Origin: Laetiporus sulphureus 93-53
Taxonomy: Eukaryota > Basidiomycota > Agaricomycetes > Polyporales > Laetiporaceae
DNA length: 64,000 nucleotides
Direction: 5' to 3'
NCBI RefSeq assembly: GCF_001632365.1
Contig: NW_024468548.1
Location: forward strand, 7,257-71,256
In this document: positions 10,084 to 21,506 of the stretch, one piece after another
Position numbering within the stretch: the stretch's first letter is position 1
How the letters are laid out: the number at the start of each line of letters is the position of its first letter
Notes under the pieces: generated by a model
What the model saw: only the letters and a program-made list of their open reading frames with translations
What the model was told of the DNA's origin: nothing
The model's database searches: none
Position numbers and translations under genes: made by a program

Positions 10084-11903
10084 TTAGGAGAAGCCCACCG
10101 TCTTGTCCATCATGCGCCGACGCAGATCCTTGACGGTGTTCTCTTCGATAGGCTCTTCCAGGAGTTGCGATAAATCCTCCACCGCCTTCTCAAGGTCTCT
10201 GCGCATGCCAAGCGGTCGCGCCCAATAAATACAAGGCATAAGCAGGATGACTTACGCCTGTATGTCCTCGAAAATCTGCTTCTGATTTCCTTGTTCGAGA
10301 AAGTAAGCCATCGCATAAGTCCACTTCAGAGTGGCTCTGCACTTGGTCAGCTCGTCCACAGCCTGCTGCATGAATTTTGCCTGCGGAGGACGGCGTCCTC
10401 AGCGTTGTTCAATATGTATGGAATGCATGTGAACTCACCTCGATCCACGACAGCTCGCTGCTCTTCTGCACATCCAACATCTTTTCCTCCGTGCGCTCTA
10501 CCAGCTCCTGGTCTAGGCGAGCGCTGAGCTCGTGATTGTTGAAACGGTCGAAGTAGAACAGCCACTTCTCCAGATTCTGCTTTGCCTCGGTCTTCTCTGC
10601 GTCGGGCTCGGGTTCCTTCCACGCGTTGCACGCGTCATTATTATATCCATGTACGTTCCAATTCTGCATGCACAGCCAACAGAACTGGAGCATGCAATGC
10701 CGGCATACAATTCGGCTGGTACAAACAACGCTATGAGTGGAATCCAGCACACGACAGTCAGTGGACGTACTTGCAGCCACCATTCTTCTCGATGCTGTTC
10801 CTGCACCTGGGACAGGTACGCGTATTGGCCTTGATCCACTGCGCTGTCCCTGCATCCTCGCGTGCGTTCTTATTCCAGATCAGAACAAACTTGCATATAA
10901 GGGGACGGTGGTCCGAGTCCAGCCCGCACCCAAAGCAGAAGACATGTCCCTGCCCACATTGCACTGTCGGTACTTCTGTAAGAAGCGCGGAGCCTCTGCC
11001 TCCAGGACAAGATACGGTCTCAGTGCACGACGGGTACGGACAGAATCGCAGATGTGGATGTGCCTGCACATAGTTTTGGAGGACGAGTTCGCGGTATCTG
11101 GTAATTGAGTTCGCTATGAGCACTGCCACTCGGAATAGGCGCGGAACAGACACACCGATCATACACCGTGCCGTCCACGAGCTTCCGGATCGAAGGCTCG
11201 TCGACGACCGTCTGACAGCCGTCCTGCATGCAGTGAAGGAGGCACTGGCCTTCGTCCTTCACCTTCCCCGTGACATACGCCTGCCAACATGGTTCGCAGA
11301 ACGCGTGTGTGCACCGGAGGCGGAAGATCTCCTCAGGCGCGACCTCGCTGCAGCACACCCCGCAGACGAACTCGGTGGGCGTGTTCAGGCGGGCGCGCTT
11401 CTTCTGGCGCACGGCGGGCGATGGTGGTAGTGGCGCGATGCTGACGTTCTGTGGCTCACCAGCGCTTCGCAGGACGGAGTCGCGGCCGGGCGAGTCCAAG
11501 TACTTCTCGATGAGGTCCTCCCTGCCCCATCCAAAGTGCTGAAGCAGGATAGACGCGATGGGCGACTTTGGTGATCAACATGGGAGATGTCAGTGGCGGG
11601 GAAGAATGGGTGGCACAGGAGAAGGTAGAACCCTGCACCTCTAAGCCAGTGATGCCCGCCACGCTGCGTATATCGTCGTCCACGAGCTCCTGCAGCCGCA
11701 CAGCAGAGAGCGCCTGGTACTCGATGCTCTGCGACTTTCCCTTACCCTTGTCCTTGATCACCGGTTCTTCGAAGTCGGAGTCATTCCCCTGCGTGTGGCG
11801 TACTGCGTGAGCAACGGATGTGCGGTGAGACGTATAGTCTTACGTCGAGCAGGCCATCGGAGTCGTAGGGGTCGCTGGTGTAGTCGTCCGAGTCGTCTGA
11901 CAT
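10084..11903 (-). CDS. Ariadne-type RBR E3 ubiquitin ligase
   Basis: An RBR ligase accepts ubiquitin from an E2 on RING1 and passes it through a RING2 cysteine to substrate. Seven exons on the minus strand (11844-11903, 11639-11788, 11156-11565, 10771-11097, 10439-10715, 10256-10380, 10084-10198) give 487 residues. An acidic N-terminus (MSDDSDDYTSD) and a UBA-like segment precede RING1 (CGVC...CTHAFCEPCW, from about residue 138). The IBR follows (FCPYPSC, CGQGHVFCFGC), then RING2 (CPRCRNSIEKNGGC...FCWLC), and a helical ariadne tail (EKWLFYFDRFNNHE). The catalytic Cys is the one in NGGC by analogy with ARIH1, and an intron follows it directly. The usual NHM after this Cys reads NRI here. The short acidic start and tail match ariadne-1 orthologues in length. 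Confidence 0.92.
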
Positions 11904-12084
11904 GTGTGCGCGAGCAGCGAGCGAGGAGGTGAGACGAGATCTCACCGAGCTCACTGCAGCCGAGCCGAAGGCCACAGAAGTACCGAAAGAGGAGTGCTTG
12001 TTCTGCCGTGTTCCCACGGTCACGGCTTCGTTAACCATTGCAAGTTGGCGAACTCTCACGAACATTATTTGATATCCATCCATC

Positions 12085-13056
12085 ATGAGCCCTCCAACAG
12101 ATTTGAAGGAAGTCGTCGATTCCGAGATAAAGTGCGATTCGTCCTTTGCTTTCTGTCATTCATCAGTTGTCGCTTGAACTCGTGGCTGTGCAGGGAATGG
12201 CACTTCCGTAAATCCCAGTTGCTTGTGCCGTCGCGCGCTGCAAGACGGGCAGATTGACGCCTCTGATACCATCCAGATATCTACTTCCACCAGCGTAACG
12301 CGGACGAGCACCATGCCGCGCTTGAGCTGCGCGATGCGGTCCTACGCCTTAGAAGGGATGGGGCTTTCATCGCAGTTCCTCTCTTCCGAGTGAATACAGA
12401 CCCGATCGGGCCGCATCCTGTTGGTATGTGCGCCAAGTCTGAACTATGATGATGTTCTCTAATTCGTCGTGGTATGGACGATAGGTTCATATGAGATCTG
12501 GTGCCCATCGGAGTCATTTGCTTCCGTCTTTTCCTATCTGTGTATGAACAGAGGCAACCTCAGGTGATTCAGATGTGATTATGCAGACGTTCGCGGCGTT
12601 CTCATATGTGTTCTCAAGCGTTCTCGTCCATCCATTGACGCGTGATCAGGTCCGTCTCCCGCATCTTACGCATGTTTTCTAGTCTGACACCCCGTGTTTT
12701 CAGAGAAAGTCTGTAGTTCATTCACATCGCCATATCCATGCTGATGTCTGCGTAACCCGACAGGGACCATGAATTCCGCAACGCGTGGATAGGGCCCTCG
12801 TTCCCGCTGGATCTCTCTACGCTTCCCATCAGGTCCGACGAGATACCTCTGCAGTACCCTAGTCTCAGTAAGTGCGCTGCATCTCACCTCTACCGGATTC
12901 TCATCGTGCCACTCCTTGTCTTCTCCATTGCTATCAGAGCTAGGACATTCCTCTACGGCTCCGACTATGTCTTTGGAGGGCCGAAAGAAGATCGGAGTAA
13001 GGATGGAGCAGATCTTGAAGGGCGAGAAGGAGGCTGCGAAGGCCCCGAGTGACTGA
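12085..13056 (+). CDS. DOPA 4,5-dioxygenase-family protein
   Basis: The family (PF08883 type) was defined by fungal/plant DOPA extradiol dioxygenases, but most members have unknown substrates. Eight exons chain in phase: 12085-12131, 12194-12207, 12277-12423, 12485-12563, 12619-12649, 12704-12708, 12764-12867 and 12938-13056, giving 181 residues. Diagnostic features are EWHFHIYF with the first conserved His, the central TDPIGPHPVGSYEIW, the NRGNLSVLVHPLT segment with a further His, and DHEFRNAWIG. The 14-nt exon 2 and 5-nt exon 6 are needed to keep these motifs in frame; the latter adds RK before DHE as expected for the family. A Lys-rich C-terminal extension follows the usual end. It shares its left intergenic region with the divergently transcribed ariadne gene. 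Confidence 0.85.
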
Positions 13057-13433
13057 TCGCCTCGATTTCTGCAGCCTCGTGCCTTCTCTTCTCTCCTGAT
13101 ACCTGTGCAGCTTTGACTCGAAGAGGGTGCAGAAAAAGATTTTGCTTGTCATAATCGTGTATTCCTGCTGTATATCTCAAATGTATAACAACGAATTAGG
13201 ATTGGATCGATGGCACCTGTGTCCGCTTCCGAACTCTGAGAGAAATCTGTATTTAGGCGCTAAATGATCGCGAACCTCAACATTTCACCATGACTCAAGC
13301 CAGGGACCGCAGCGTACTTTCTTCTGTTCAACACTGCGATCTTCACCCTCGTCAGGGATCTCACTCGCTTTGACTTATTCGTAGACACCGCTCTACCTGC
13401 GCGCCTCTCGGCATACTCGTCAGAATCGCGGAA

Positions 13434-15403
13434 ATGGCCCGCGCTCGCCATGCTCCGTCGAATACGATCGTGATCAAGCTCGGTACGTCCTGGCACTCGC
13501 TCACGCCCGGGATGTACTGAACACGTTTGATGTTTCCAGGAACCTCCTCCATTGTTGATGAGAAGACACATCAGCCGCTGCTGTCCACTCTTTCCGCGGT
13601 AGTTGAGACCGTGGTGCACCTCCGGGCGCAAGGACACAAAGTCGTGCTCGTCAGCTCAGGTGCGATCGGCGTGGGGCTGAGGCGGATGAACATGCCCCAT
13701 CGTCCGAAGAGCCTGTCAGGGAAGCAGGTTAGCATTGCGTTTTTTTGGCGAGTGCAGACAGCGGTGTAGGCATCGGCATCGGCATACCGGGTCGTGTGCT
13801 ACGATTGTTGCTTGCACTGCTTGCACTCGCGGATGGCTCTGACGTGATTTCCAGGTACTGAGGTGCTTTGTCTAGGCGTTGGCTGCAATAGGTCAGGGCC
13901 GACTCATCGCGCTGTGGGACGAGCTCTTCGGACATTTAGAGCAACCCATCGCTCAAGTGCTGCTCACAAGAGGGGACATCTCGGATGTGCGTACAAGTCT
14001 GTGACTTAAAATGATGTCAGGCTGATGCCTCGTCAATAGCGCACGCGATATCTGAACGCTGTCAACACCTTCAAAGAACTACTGTCCATGGGCGTTGTAC
14101 CCATCGTTAACGAAAATGACACAGTGTCCGTCAGCGTAAGTCACCGCATCAGCTCAGGCACGAGGTGCCTTACTGAGAAACCCTAACACGATGTAGGAAA
14201 TCAAATTCGGTGACAACGACACACTCTCCGCTATCACCTCTTCGATGATACACGCCGATTACCTCTTTCTGCTGACAGATGTGGATGGTCTCTACACGTC
14301 CAATCCCAGAAAAGACCCAGATGCGAAGCAGATCGAAGTTGTATCTTCGATCGCCGCTATTCGCTCGCAAGGTGAGACCGCTTTACAAACCATCTCGATT
14401 GTACTGATCAGTTGGCCATAGTCAGCACAGCAACATTAGGCTCTAGTCTCGGCACCGGAGGTATGGAGACGAAGCTCATCGCAGCTGAGATCGCGACAGC
14501 TGCTGGGGTAACAACCATCATCATCTCTAGCAAAGACCCGAAAAACATCTTTAAGATCATTGAATACAACAATGCTCTGAAGTCGGGCACCTCAACTCCC
14601 GCAGAATTGGCGTCAGGACGATCCAGTCCAGCTCCCTCAGCCTCCCAACCATCACCAGCTCCAGCGGATAGCACAGCGATCGCAACGCTGCCAGTGATGC
14701 CCCGACCGCCACACACTTTGTTTAGGCCTTCGCCCACGCCTCTGCGTGATCTAAAGTCCTGGACAAGTCATACGCTGTTCCCCTCGGGGAGCGTCATCAT
14801 CGACAGCGGCGCACATCAAGTGCTGTCCCACCGCGAGTCCGGCGGTCGGTTGCTCCCAGCAGGTGTGCTCGGTGTGCGGGGAGCCTTCGCGTCAGGACAG
14901 GCAGTCCGAATCGTCATCCGGCGGCATGCGCCGGGCAGCACGACGCTCCCGGAAGAGCAAGAGTGCCGCCGCATTGCCTACGCGGACGGGTTGGCGACGT
15001 CGGCACCGAACACGCCGATATTGGGGGCGGCTGCCTCTGCGTCGTCGTCCATCTCCAGTCTGGATCCCGAGCTGGGTATCCCGACGCCACCGTTATCTAC
15101 GGTTGATGAGGAAATGACGCCGTCGGCTTCCTTGAGGCTGTTGCCAGAGGAAGAACCTACGCTTCTCGAGAAGCCCGCGGATGAAACCGAGGCATGGGAA
15201 GTCGAGGAAGTTGGACGTGGTCTTGCTAACTATAATTCGGCGCAAATCGCAAGAGTGAAGGGGTTGAAGAGGTATGTCTTCTACCACATTCGTTCTTTCA
15301 TCTTGACCTTACATTCTTTGTCAGCTCGTACATCCCGCAACTTTTGGGCTATGCTGATTCTGAATACGTGGTGGAAAACATTACTGTACGAGTACCGCCA
15401 TAA
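13434..15403 (+). CDS. PRO1: Glutamate 5-kinase (first step of proline synthesis)
   Basis: The enzyme phosphorylates L-glutamate with ATP to gamma-glutamyl phosphate in the cytosol. Exons 13434-13482, 13540-13727, 13876-13986, 14040-14135, 14197-14371, 14422-15271 and 15325-15403 join in phase to 515 residues. The amino-acid kinase domain shows [67 protein letters not shown] and [11 protein letters not shown]-terminal PUA domain follows (GSVIIDSGA..., ending IARVKG). Two low-complexity Ser/Pro/Ala-rich insertions are unusual: one of about 50 residues between the kinase and PUA domains and a larger one of about 90 within the PUA region. The protein is therefore longer than bacterial or yeast homologues of about 370-430 residues. 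It stands alone rather than fused to ProA. Confidence 0.93.
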
Positions 15404-15789
15404 TTTGGGGGCTGGGAAAGACTCGGGTCGTGCGATTATAGATTAGAGTTAGACGCCATAGCGCCGTAATGCTGAACTCCCGAACAGAGATTAAACAGCC
15501 ATCCTGATATCTACCCCTCGAACGTGCCTCACTGTAACCAATGCTGAGAGCATTCGCTCGACGGTCGTACACAGCTCGAGTCGTGCAAATACGCCGACTG
15601 CTATAGGAACATCGCGTATCACGTGCTAATTGCCCTATATGGCCCACGCAAGTAGATTGCCGGCTTCCCGAGAACTGGAGCTCAGGTTCGACAAAAATCC
15701 ACATCCTAACGCCTCCGCGCTCTGATCCTTTTTTTCGCCTCTACTCTACCATTCCCTGCATCGAATGCTGTAATTTTAGTTGGACTGCA
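15404..15789. other. Intergenic gap upstream of the PRPP synthetase gene
   Basis: Between two genes on the same strand. A T-rich and C-rich tract near 15725-15760 lies just before the start codon and would fit a fungal pyrimidine-rich core promoter. Nothing else was recognised. Confidence 0.4.
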
Positions 15790-17212
15790 ATGCTACACGG
15801 AAACTCTATCAGAATTTTGACGGGTGAGTGTTTGCGAGCATGGTTGCCCTCAGCACGCTGAACTCGGTCGTCGTGCAGGGAACAGCCACCCCGAGCTCGT
15901 CCAAGCCGTGGTCGAGCGGTGAGCGACAGCTTCATAGCAGTCAGCCACGCAGTCCGTGGACTGGTGATTCACCAAGGATCCTCCTGTAGGCTCAACGTGC
16001 CCTTGACTCCCTGTACAGTCAAGAAATTCTCGAACGGCGAGATCAATGTCAAAATTGCAGAATCCGTCCGCGACGAAGACGTTTTCATCATTCAATCAGG
16101 ATGCAGCGACGTGAACGACAACCTCATGGAACTCCTCATCTTGATCTCTGCGTGCAAAGGCGCCTCTGCACGCCGCATCACGGCGGTCATCCCCTGCTTT
16201 CCCTACGCGCGCATGGACAAGAAGGACAAGTCCCGTGCGCCTATCACCGCAAAACTGGTTGCGAATATGCTTGCGGTCGCTGGCTGCGACCATGTCATTA
16301 CCATGGATCTGCACGCAAGTCAGATTCAGGGGTTCTTCGACTTTCCTGTCGACAACCTCTACTCGGAGCCTCTGATGATCTCGTACATCAAGCGTCACAT
16401 CGAGGGGTGGAAGAACAGTATCATTGTTAGCCCCGACGCAGGAGGAGCTAAGCGGTATGTAGCTACAGTTGTATGCTGCTTATTTGTCATTCAACATATA
16501 GCGAATAAAGCGTCACCGCTATTGCGGACAAGCTGGGTGTTGAGTTCGCTCTCATCCACAGAGAACGGACCCGGAAACAGGAAGAGAAAATGGAGGTCCT
16601 TGTTGGAGACGTGCGAAACAAGGTAAGTTGTGTTTTTGCTCCGCCCCACCTTCCTCTGCTCACGTGCCCATAGGTGGCTATTCTCATAGATGATATGATC
16701 GATACTGGAGCAACGCTGGCTTTGGCTGCACCGTTGTTGAAGGAAAAGGGCGCTGCGAAGGTTTACGCTCTGATCTCACACGGTACGTCAGCTTCGCGTT
16801 CTGAGTGATTCTTCCTTGGCCGACGTCATTTAGGGCTTTTCGCCGAGACGAGCATGAGTATGATTGAGGCGCTTCCCATAGAGCAGCTTGTGGTGAGTAG
16901 TATCATTTGATGGTGCCATAGTGACTTGCTCATATGTCATCGCAGGTCACAAATACGATCCCTCAACAGCACCATGCGGAGGGCTGCAGCAAGCTGGTCA
17001 CTATCGATGTGAGCCACACTATTGCAGAGAGTATGCGGCGGACGCATAACGGTGAGAGTATAAGCCTTCTTTTCGATGAATGGGCAGATGGTGTCGCGGT
17101 GAACGGCATCGGGATGAACGGCATCGGGATGAACGGCGTCGGAATGAACGGCATTGGAGTGAACGGCGTCGGAATGAACGGCGTTGGAGTGAACGGCGTC
17201 GGGTCGCATTGA
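15790..17212 (+). CDS. Ribose-phosphate pyrophosphokinase (PRPP synthetase)
   Basis: It makes PRPP from ribose 5-phosphate and ATP for nucleotide, His and Trp synthesis. Seven exons (15790-15823, 15879-15918, 15990-16454, 16511-16622, 16674-16782, 16834-16892, 16946-17212) give 361 residues. Landmarks are [31 protein letters not shown], the [17 protein letters not shown]-binding loop, the [12 protein letters not shown] site, SPDAGGAKR, and the PRPP-binding motif [13 protein letters not shown]. The second exon, 40 nt long, is required to connect the start to the conserved core. The normal C-terminus ([10 protein letters not shown]) is followed by a tail of seven five-residue NG(I/V)G repeats that is not part of the usual enzyme. 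In yeast such proteins act as multi-subunit complexes; only one gene is visible here. Confidence 0.93.
17099..17203 (+). repeat. 15-bp coding minisatellite, seven units
   Basis: Seven consecutive 15-bp units of the type RTGAACGGCRTYGGR encode (V/M)NG(I/V)G and run to three codons before the PRPP synthetase stop. Units differ by one to three bases and all keep the frame. Confidence 0.95.
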
Positions 17213-17660
17213 GCTTCGTATTGGACGGAAGCAGACAGAGACGTAGAGTAAGTTATAGCTATCCAGTTGTACATTGTTGGAGACCTAGAACCTATTGTCT
17301 GCACACAATAAATCAGACGTATGAACACCTGCATATTGAGTTAGGCTTCACTTGATCGGCTGTTATGTGCTAGCTGGCTATCCCTGTATTAGCATACGAA
17401 ATGAGTTGAATGCTCGAGAATCCATGCGATGTCCGCCATGCTTCTCTGTGGTATCCGGGAGGCAGCAGTCGTTTCCAATTGAGGTGATCCAGGAGTGAAA
17501 GTTGAGTCATGCAGATATTACGAGAAAAAATGATGGTATTCGCGAAGGCCCATCGCAGATGTAGTGTGTGCACGTCGCGGGACTTGATGTCGATGCTATC
17601 TTCAACAGTAGCGTGACGCCCTTGCGTCATGCCAACTCATCTCAACCCATCAGAGCAGGT
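17213..17660. other. Intergenic gap between convergent genes
   Basis: Downstream sequences of the PRPP synthetase and Per1 genes. Short frames only; nothing supported. Confidence 0.45.
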
Positions 17661-18731
17661 TCAGGCCTTCTGAGCCTTCCATCCATCGTCTAGGGCATCC
17701 CGAACGAGGAAGTCATACCAGAGGACCGTGATCGGGACCGTCGCGAGATGCCAAAGCGAATGCGCATCGATGATCCGTCCCCAGGGCGGAAAATCAAACA
17801 GCTCGAGAAACGTCGCAACTGTGGTGAGGATAACGAAAACCGCAGCTCTAGACGCATACGGTGGCCGGTAGGATCGTGGCCGGTACGGGAAACGGCGCAA
17901 CAAGGGGATGGATGCTGGAAGGGAGTACGTTAACCAGAGCAGGTTGTGCGTCATTCCCACGACTAGGTTGAATATTATGTTGTACGTGTAGTCAAACCGT
18001 GGCAACAGTGAGAGGTAGGAGACGTGCATGAGATAGACGAGAACGCAGATCAGCTTCCATGCTATGAAGGTGACAGAGACCGAGTTGGCGGAGCTGGAGG
18101 GTGGTTTCTCAGGATAGAGGTGGAAGAGACGTATGACCGCAAAATACAAAGCATACAGGATAGCCAAAGCTGCAGAGAAATAATCGAGCTTCTCTGTCGT
18201 AGGGAGATCTGTGTGGAAGCGCTAGATGAGCACACGATGAGATAATCCTGCTATTGCTCGCCAACCTCGGGTATGAAAAACTGAAGACCAGATCCACGCG
18301 TTTACGCTAACGAGTGCGAACCTTCGATAATAGCTTCCCATAGGATGGTTGTCCGAAACCATCCTCTGAATGCGCATCGCTCCTCGGATGTGCACCCACA
18401 TGTTCAGAAGGGAGAATACCACGGAGGCAGGCTCTTGCATGCCCGCAAACCTCCAGAATGGCCACTTCCCATGATACTGCTGGATCGGCTCCGAGTTCTC
18501 TACTGCGAGGTCGGTGATGGCGTGCATACAGCCGTACTTGCAATCGTCCGTGCACGACCATTGAGTTATCCTCATGGGGAGCGAGATTGAGTCCGCCCAG
18601 TTCAGATCGTGGCAGATGCGAGATTCGCATTTCGACACGCAATTGATGTAGGTGTCCGCACGATCTCCGAACGAGGCGCGAGCACAAAGAGTGGTTCCAA
18701 GAACCAGAGGCGTGAGGAGTACAATGCGCAT
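17661..18731 (-). CDS. PER1: Per1/PGAP3-like GPI-lipid remodelling protein
   Basis: Per1 family proteins sit in the ER/Golgi membrane and remove the sn-2 acyl chain of GPI anchors. Two exons (18266-18731 and 17661-18208) give 337 residues. The start at 18731 was chosen because it opens with a signal peptide (MRIVLLTPLVLGTTLCARAS). A Cys-rich luminal segment follows with CVSKCESRIC and DDCKYGCM, then YHGKWPFWR, ASVVFSLLNM, the NAWIWSSVFHTRD motif and TEKLDYFSA, and several membrane segments to the C-terminus. The LWH and DAHSLWHLA His residues typical of the CREST superfamily are present. It is divergent with the histone deacetylase gene at 19219. Confidence 0.93.
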
Positions 18732-19218
18732 TATAACATAACTGATGAGACAAACTCGATTTCCGGGGGCGTAATGAGCAGGCAAAGTTGTGCGTCGAAG
18801 AGCTGAGGCTGATCGAAGTTGTGGTTTGGGTACAGACGCCCAGCGTGGCATTATGTCAGCTTGTGGCTGATTGTCTTAATTTGGTCATGGTCAAGCAGTT
18901 CCTTCTTTCCAGACACCATCAAGCTCTATCCGGTCCGTGAACGATTGCTACAAAACGAGAGTAGTAGTACGTGTTTTCTTTTAAGCTCTAGTAGGTGTCC
19001 GTTTCAATGTGAGTCTGGAAGTGGCCTGCTTTGCAAACGGACATCCAGCGGCATTGCTCAGCGTTCCCATATTTGTCCCGGATCATCTCATACTGATGTT
19101 CTCAATACTAGACATATATCTCTGACTATATAGGGTACGTCTTCGGTGCCTGAAATGGCGTAAAAGCAATGATCGTTGACTGATGGTTTATATCAGCTCC
19201 AGGGTGATACGTGTTCAG
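18732..19218. promoter_or_regulatory. Shared upstream region of PER1 (minus) and HDAC (plus)
   Basis: The 487-bp space separates two divergent genes and must contain both promoters. No coding exon could be supported. No binding site is named because no motif was distinctive. Confidence 0.5.
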
Positions 19219-21173
19219 ATGGTTCGCTCTGCACAGGCTACTACATATACATTCTCTTCCTCCCCATATTTTGACGACCGCGGCAATCATGGATATGCGG
19301 AACCAATCACAGAACGTGTCAATGTAAGTCTACACGGTAATTATTATCATCAGCTCTGATTACTGGTATCCAGCCACATTCGCGCCCGATCGTTTCGTAT
19401 TACTTTCCGAAGGGAGTAGGGCCTCAGCATTATGGGGTAAGCATCATTCTATGCAAGATAGTACGATACTGAATTATGTGAACAGGAACATCATCCAATG
19501 AAACCTCACAGGTTGACGCTCACGAATGCCCTGGTGTTCGGTTATGGTCTTGATAAACAGATCCATCATATTTACAACCCACGTCCCGCGACACAAGCAG
19601 AACTGGAAGCGTATCATGACCATGATTATGTTGATTTCCTGTCGAAGTACGTCTACCTTCGTAGGATTCTCGAAAGCCACTGTTCATGGCGTTGACTAAT
19701 CATCGAGCGCAGAGTCACACCACAAAACCAGGCTGAAATGAAACAACAAATCGACATGTTCAACTGCGTCGAAGATAACCCTATCTTCTCTGATATGTAT
19801 GAATTCTGTCGAATGTACGCTGGAGGATCCCTCGCAGCCGCGAGGAAACTATGCGCGGGTACAACCGACATCGCGATCAATTGGTCCGGCGGACTTCATC
19901 ATGCGAAGAAAGGTGAACCTAGCGGGTTTTGCTACGTCAACGACATAGTCCTCGGAACCCTCGAACTCTTGAGGTTTGTGTGACTCAATCTTGTCACTGA
20001 TACTTCGCTCATGTGCGCACTAGGTATCATCCCCGTGTCTTATACATCGACATTGATATCCACCATGGCGATGGCGTCGAATTCGCTTTCTATCAAACAA
20101 ATCGTGTCATGACAGTTTCTTTCCATAAATATACCGGAGACTTCTTCCCAGGCACTGGCAAATTGGACGACAACGGCGCTGGACTGGGCAAGCATTTCTG
20201 CCTAAATGTACCATTGCAAGACGGTATCGATGACAATATGTATCTTACAACCTTCAAGACAGTCATCGAAGATACCGTGACAGCATACCGACCGACCGCG
20301 ATAGTTATGCAATGCGGCGCCGATTCTCTAGGTTGCGATCGATTAGGAGCCTTTAATCTGTCCATCGCCGCGCATGGAGAGTGTGTGAACTTTGTGCGCA
20401 AGTTCAACGTACCTCTCCTTGTTGTGGGTGGAGGAGGCTACACGATCAAGAATGTCAGCCGCTGCTGGACATACGAGACGTCCGTTTTGGTCGGTGCGGC
20501 CATTCCGGACGAGCTTCCTGTTACCATCTACGATTCATTTTTCCGGCAGTCAGATTGGAAGCTGCATCCGCCATTGACAGGCAGAGTCGATAATCAAAAC
20601 ACTGCAGCGTCGCTCCAGCGCATCACCATCGCCATCCGGAATAAGCTCAGGTACCTTCAAGGGGCACCCAGCGTTGCCATGCAGGAGATCCCGCCGAGCC
20701 TCGCGGGCTGGCTGGAGGAGGAAGAACGTAGCCGGGAAGAAAAGGAGGAAGAGCGAGGCACTGCTCTGTCCGGTGAAAGTAGGGAAGATCGCTCGGTATT
20801 ACGGAACGAGTTTTTCGATGGCGACAAGGACAATGATGCGGATGATCCACCCATCGAGGTTGAAACCCCTCCGAAAACACGAGCCACTCGCAGGGGCCGA
20901 GGCGGCGCGAGACGAGGGCGCGGACGGGGAAGAGGCAAGGCCGCTGCAGCTCGCATGGAAGCAGCCGAGGGAGACGATGATGACACCGCCGATGATGTGG
21001 AGAAGCCCACACGTGCGAGAGGCCGCGGGAGAGGCAGAGGTCGTGGTCGTGGTCGTGGGAGAACGAAGACGCAGGTAAAAGAACCGGAAGTAGAGGCGCA
21101 GCCGGAAGCAGATGCCGTCGTGAAGATGGATGTCGACTCGCAGTCGCAGACACAGGACGTCGAAGAAACATAG
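19219..21173 (+). CDS. Class I histone deacetylase, HDAC3/Hos2-like, with RG-rich tail
   Basis: The enzyme removes acetyl groups from histone lysines using Zn2+. Exons 19219-19323, 19374-19436, 19486-19646, 19713-19973 and 20024-21173 give 579 residues. The catalytic domain contains [12 protein letters not shown], the tandem His of GGLHHAKK (about residue 172), the zinc ligands in [11 protein letters not shown] and [11 protein letters not shown], and [12 protein letters not shown]. Features such as FFPGTG followed by [12 protein letters not shown] favour the HDAC3/Hos2 (SET3 complex) branch over Rpd3. After about residue 390 the tail is acidic and then strongly RG-rich ([16 protein letters not shown] and a second RGRGRG block near residues 480-550). 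The tail is absent from yeast Hos2 as I recall it. Confidence 0.93.
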
Positions 21174-21506
21174 CGGTGCGAACTTGGGCAAGATGGAGTA
21201 TTTCCCTCGTTCAAGTGCTCGATCGGCTTATCTCGTCCAATACAGACACATTCGCCGCTGTCCGTCCGTGTGACATTTCGCAATGATTCGTTTTCTGCGG
21301 AGCATGCCAAGCAAATCATTATAGTATGTAGCCATAAATAGCACAGCGCCACGCTTCAAGGATCGAAAAAGGGTGAATGGTGACGCCGCCAACCAGGGGA
21401 ACTTACAGTACAGTTATAGTGCGGAATCTATGTGAAGTCCGTTTTCTGAAGAATAAAGGATAGGCATGAGGGGAACTGCTGATGGAGGACTCATTGTGCC
21501 TCAAGA
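21174..21506. other. Intergenic gap between convergent genes
   Basis: 3' flanks of the deacetylase and carrier genes. Nothing supported. Confidence 0.45.
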
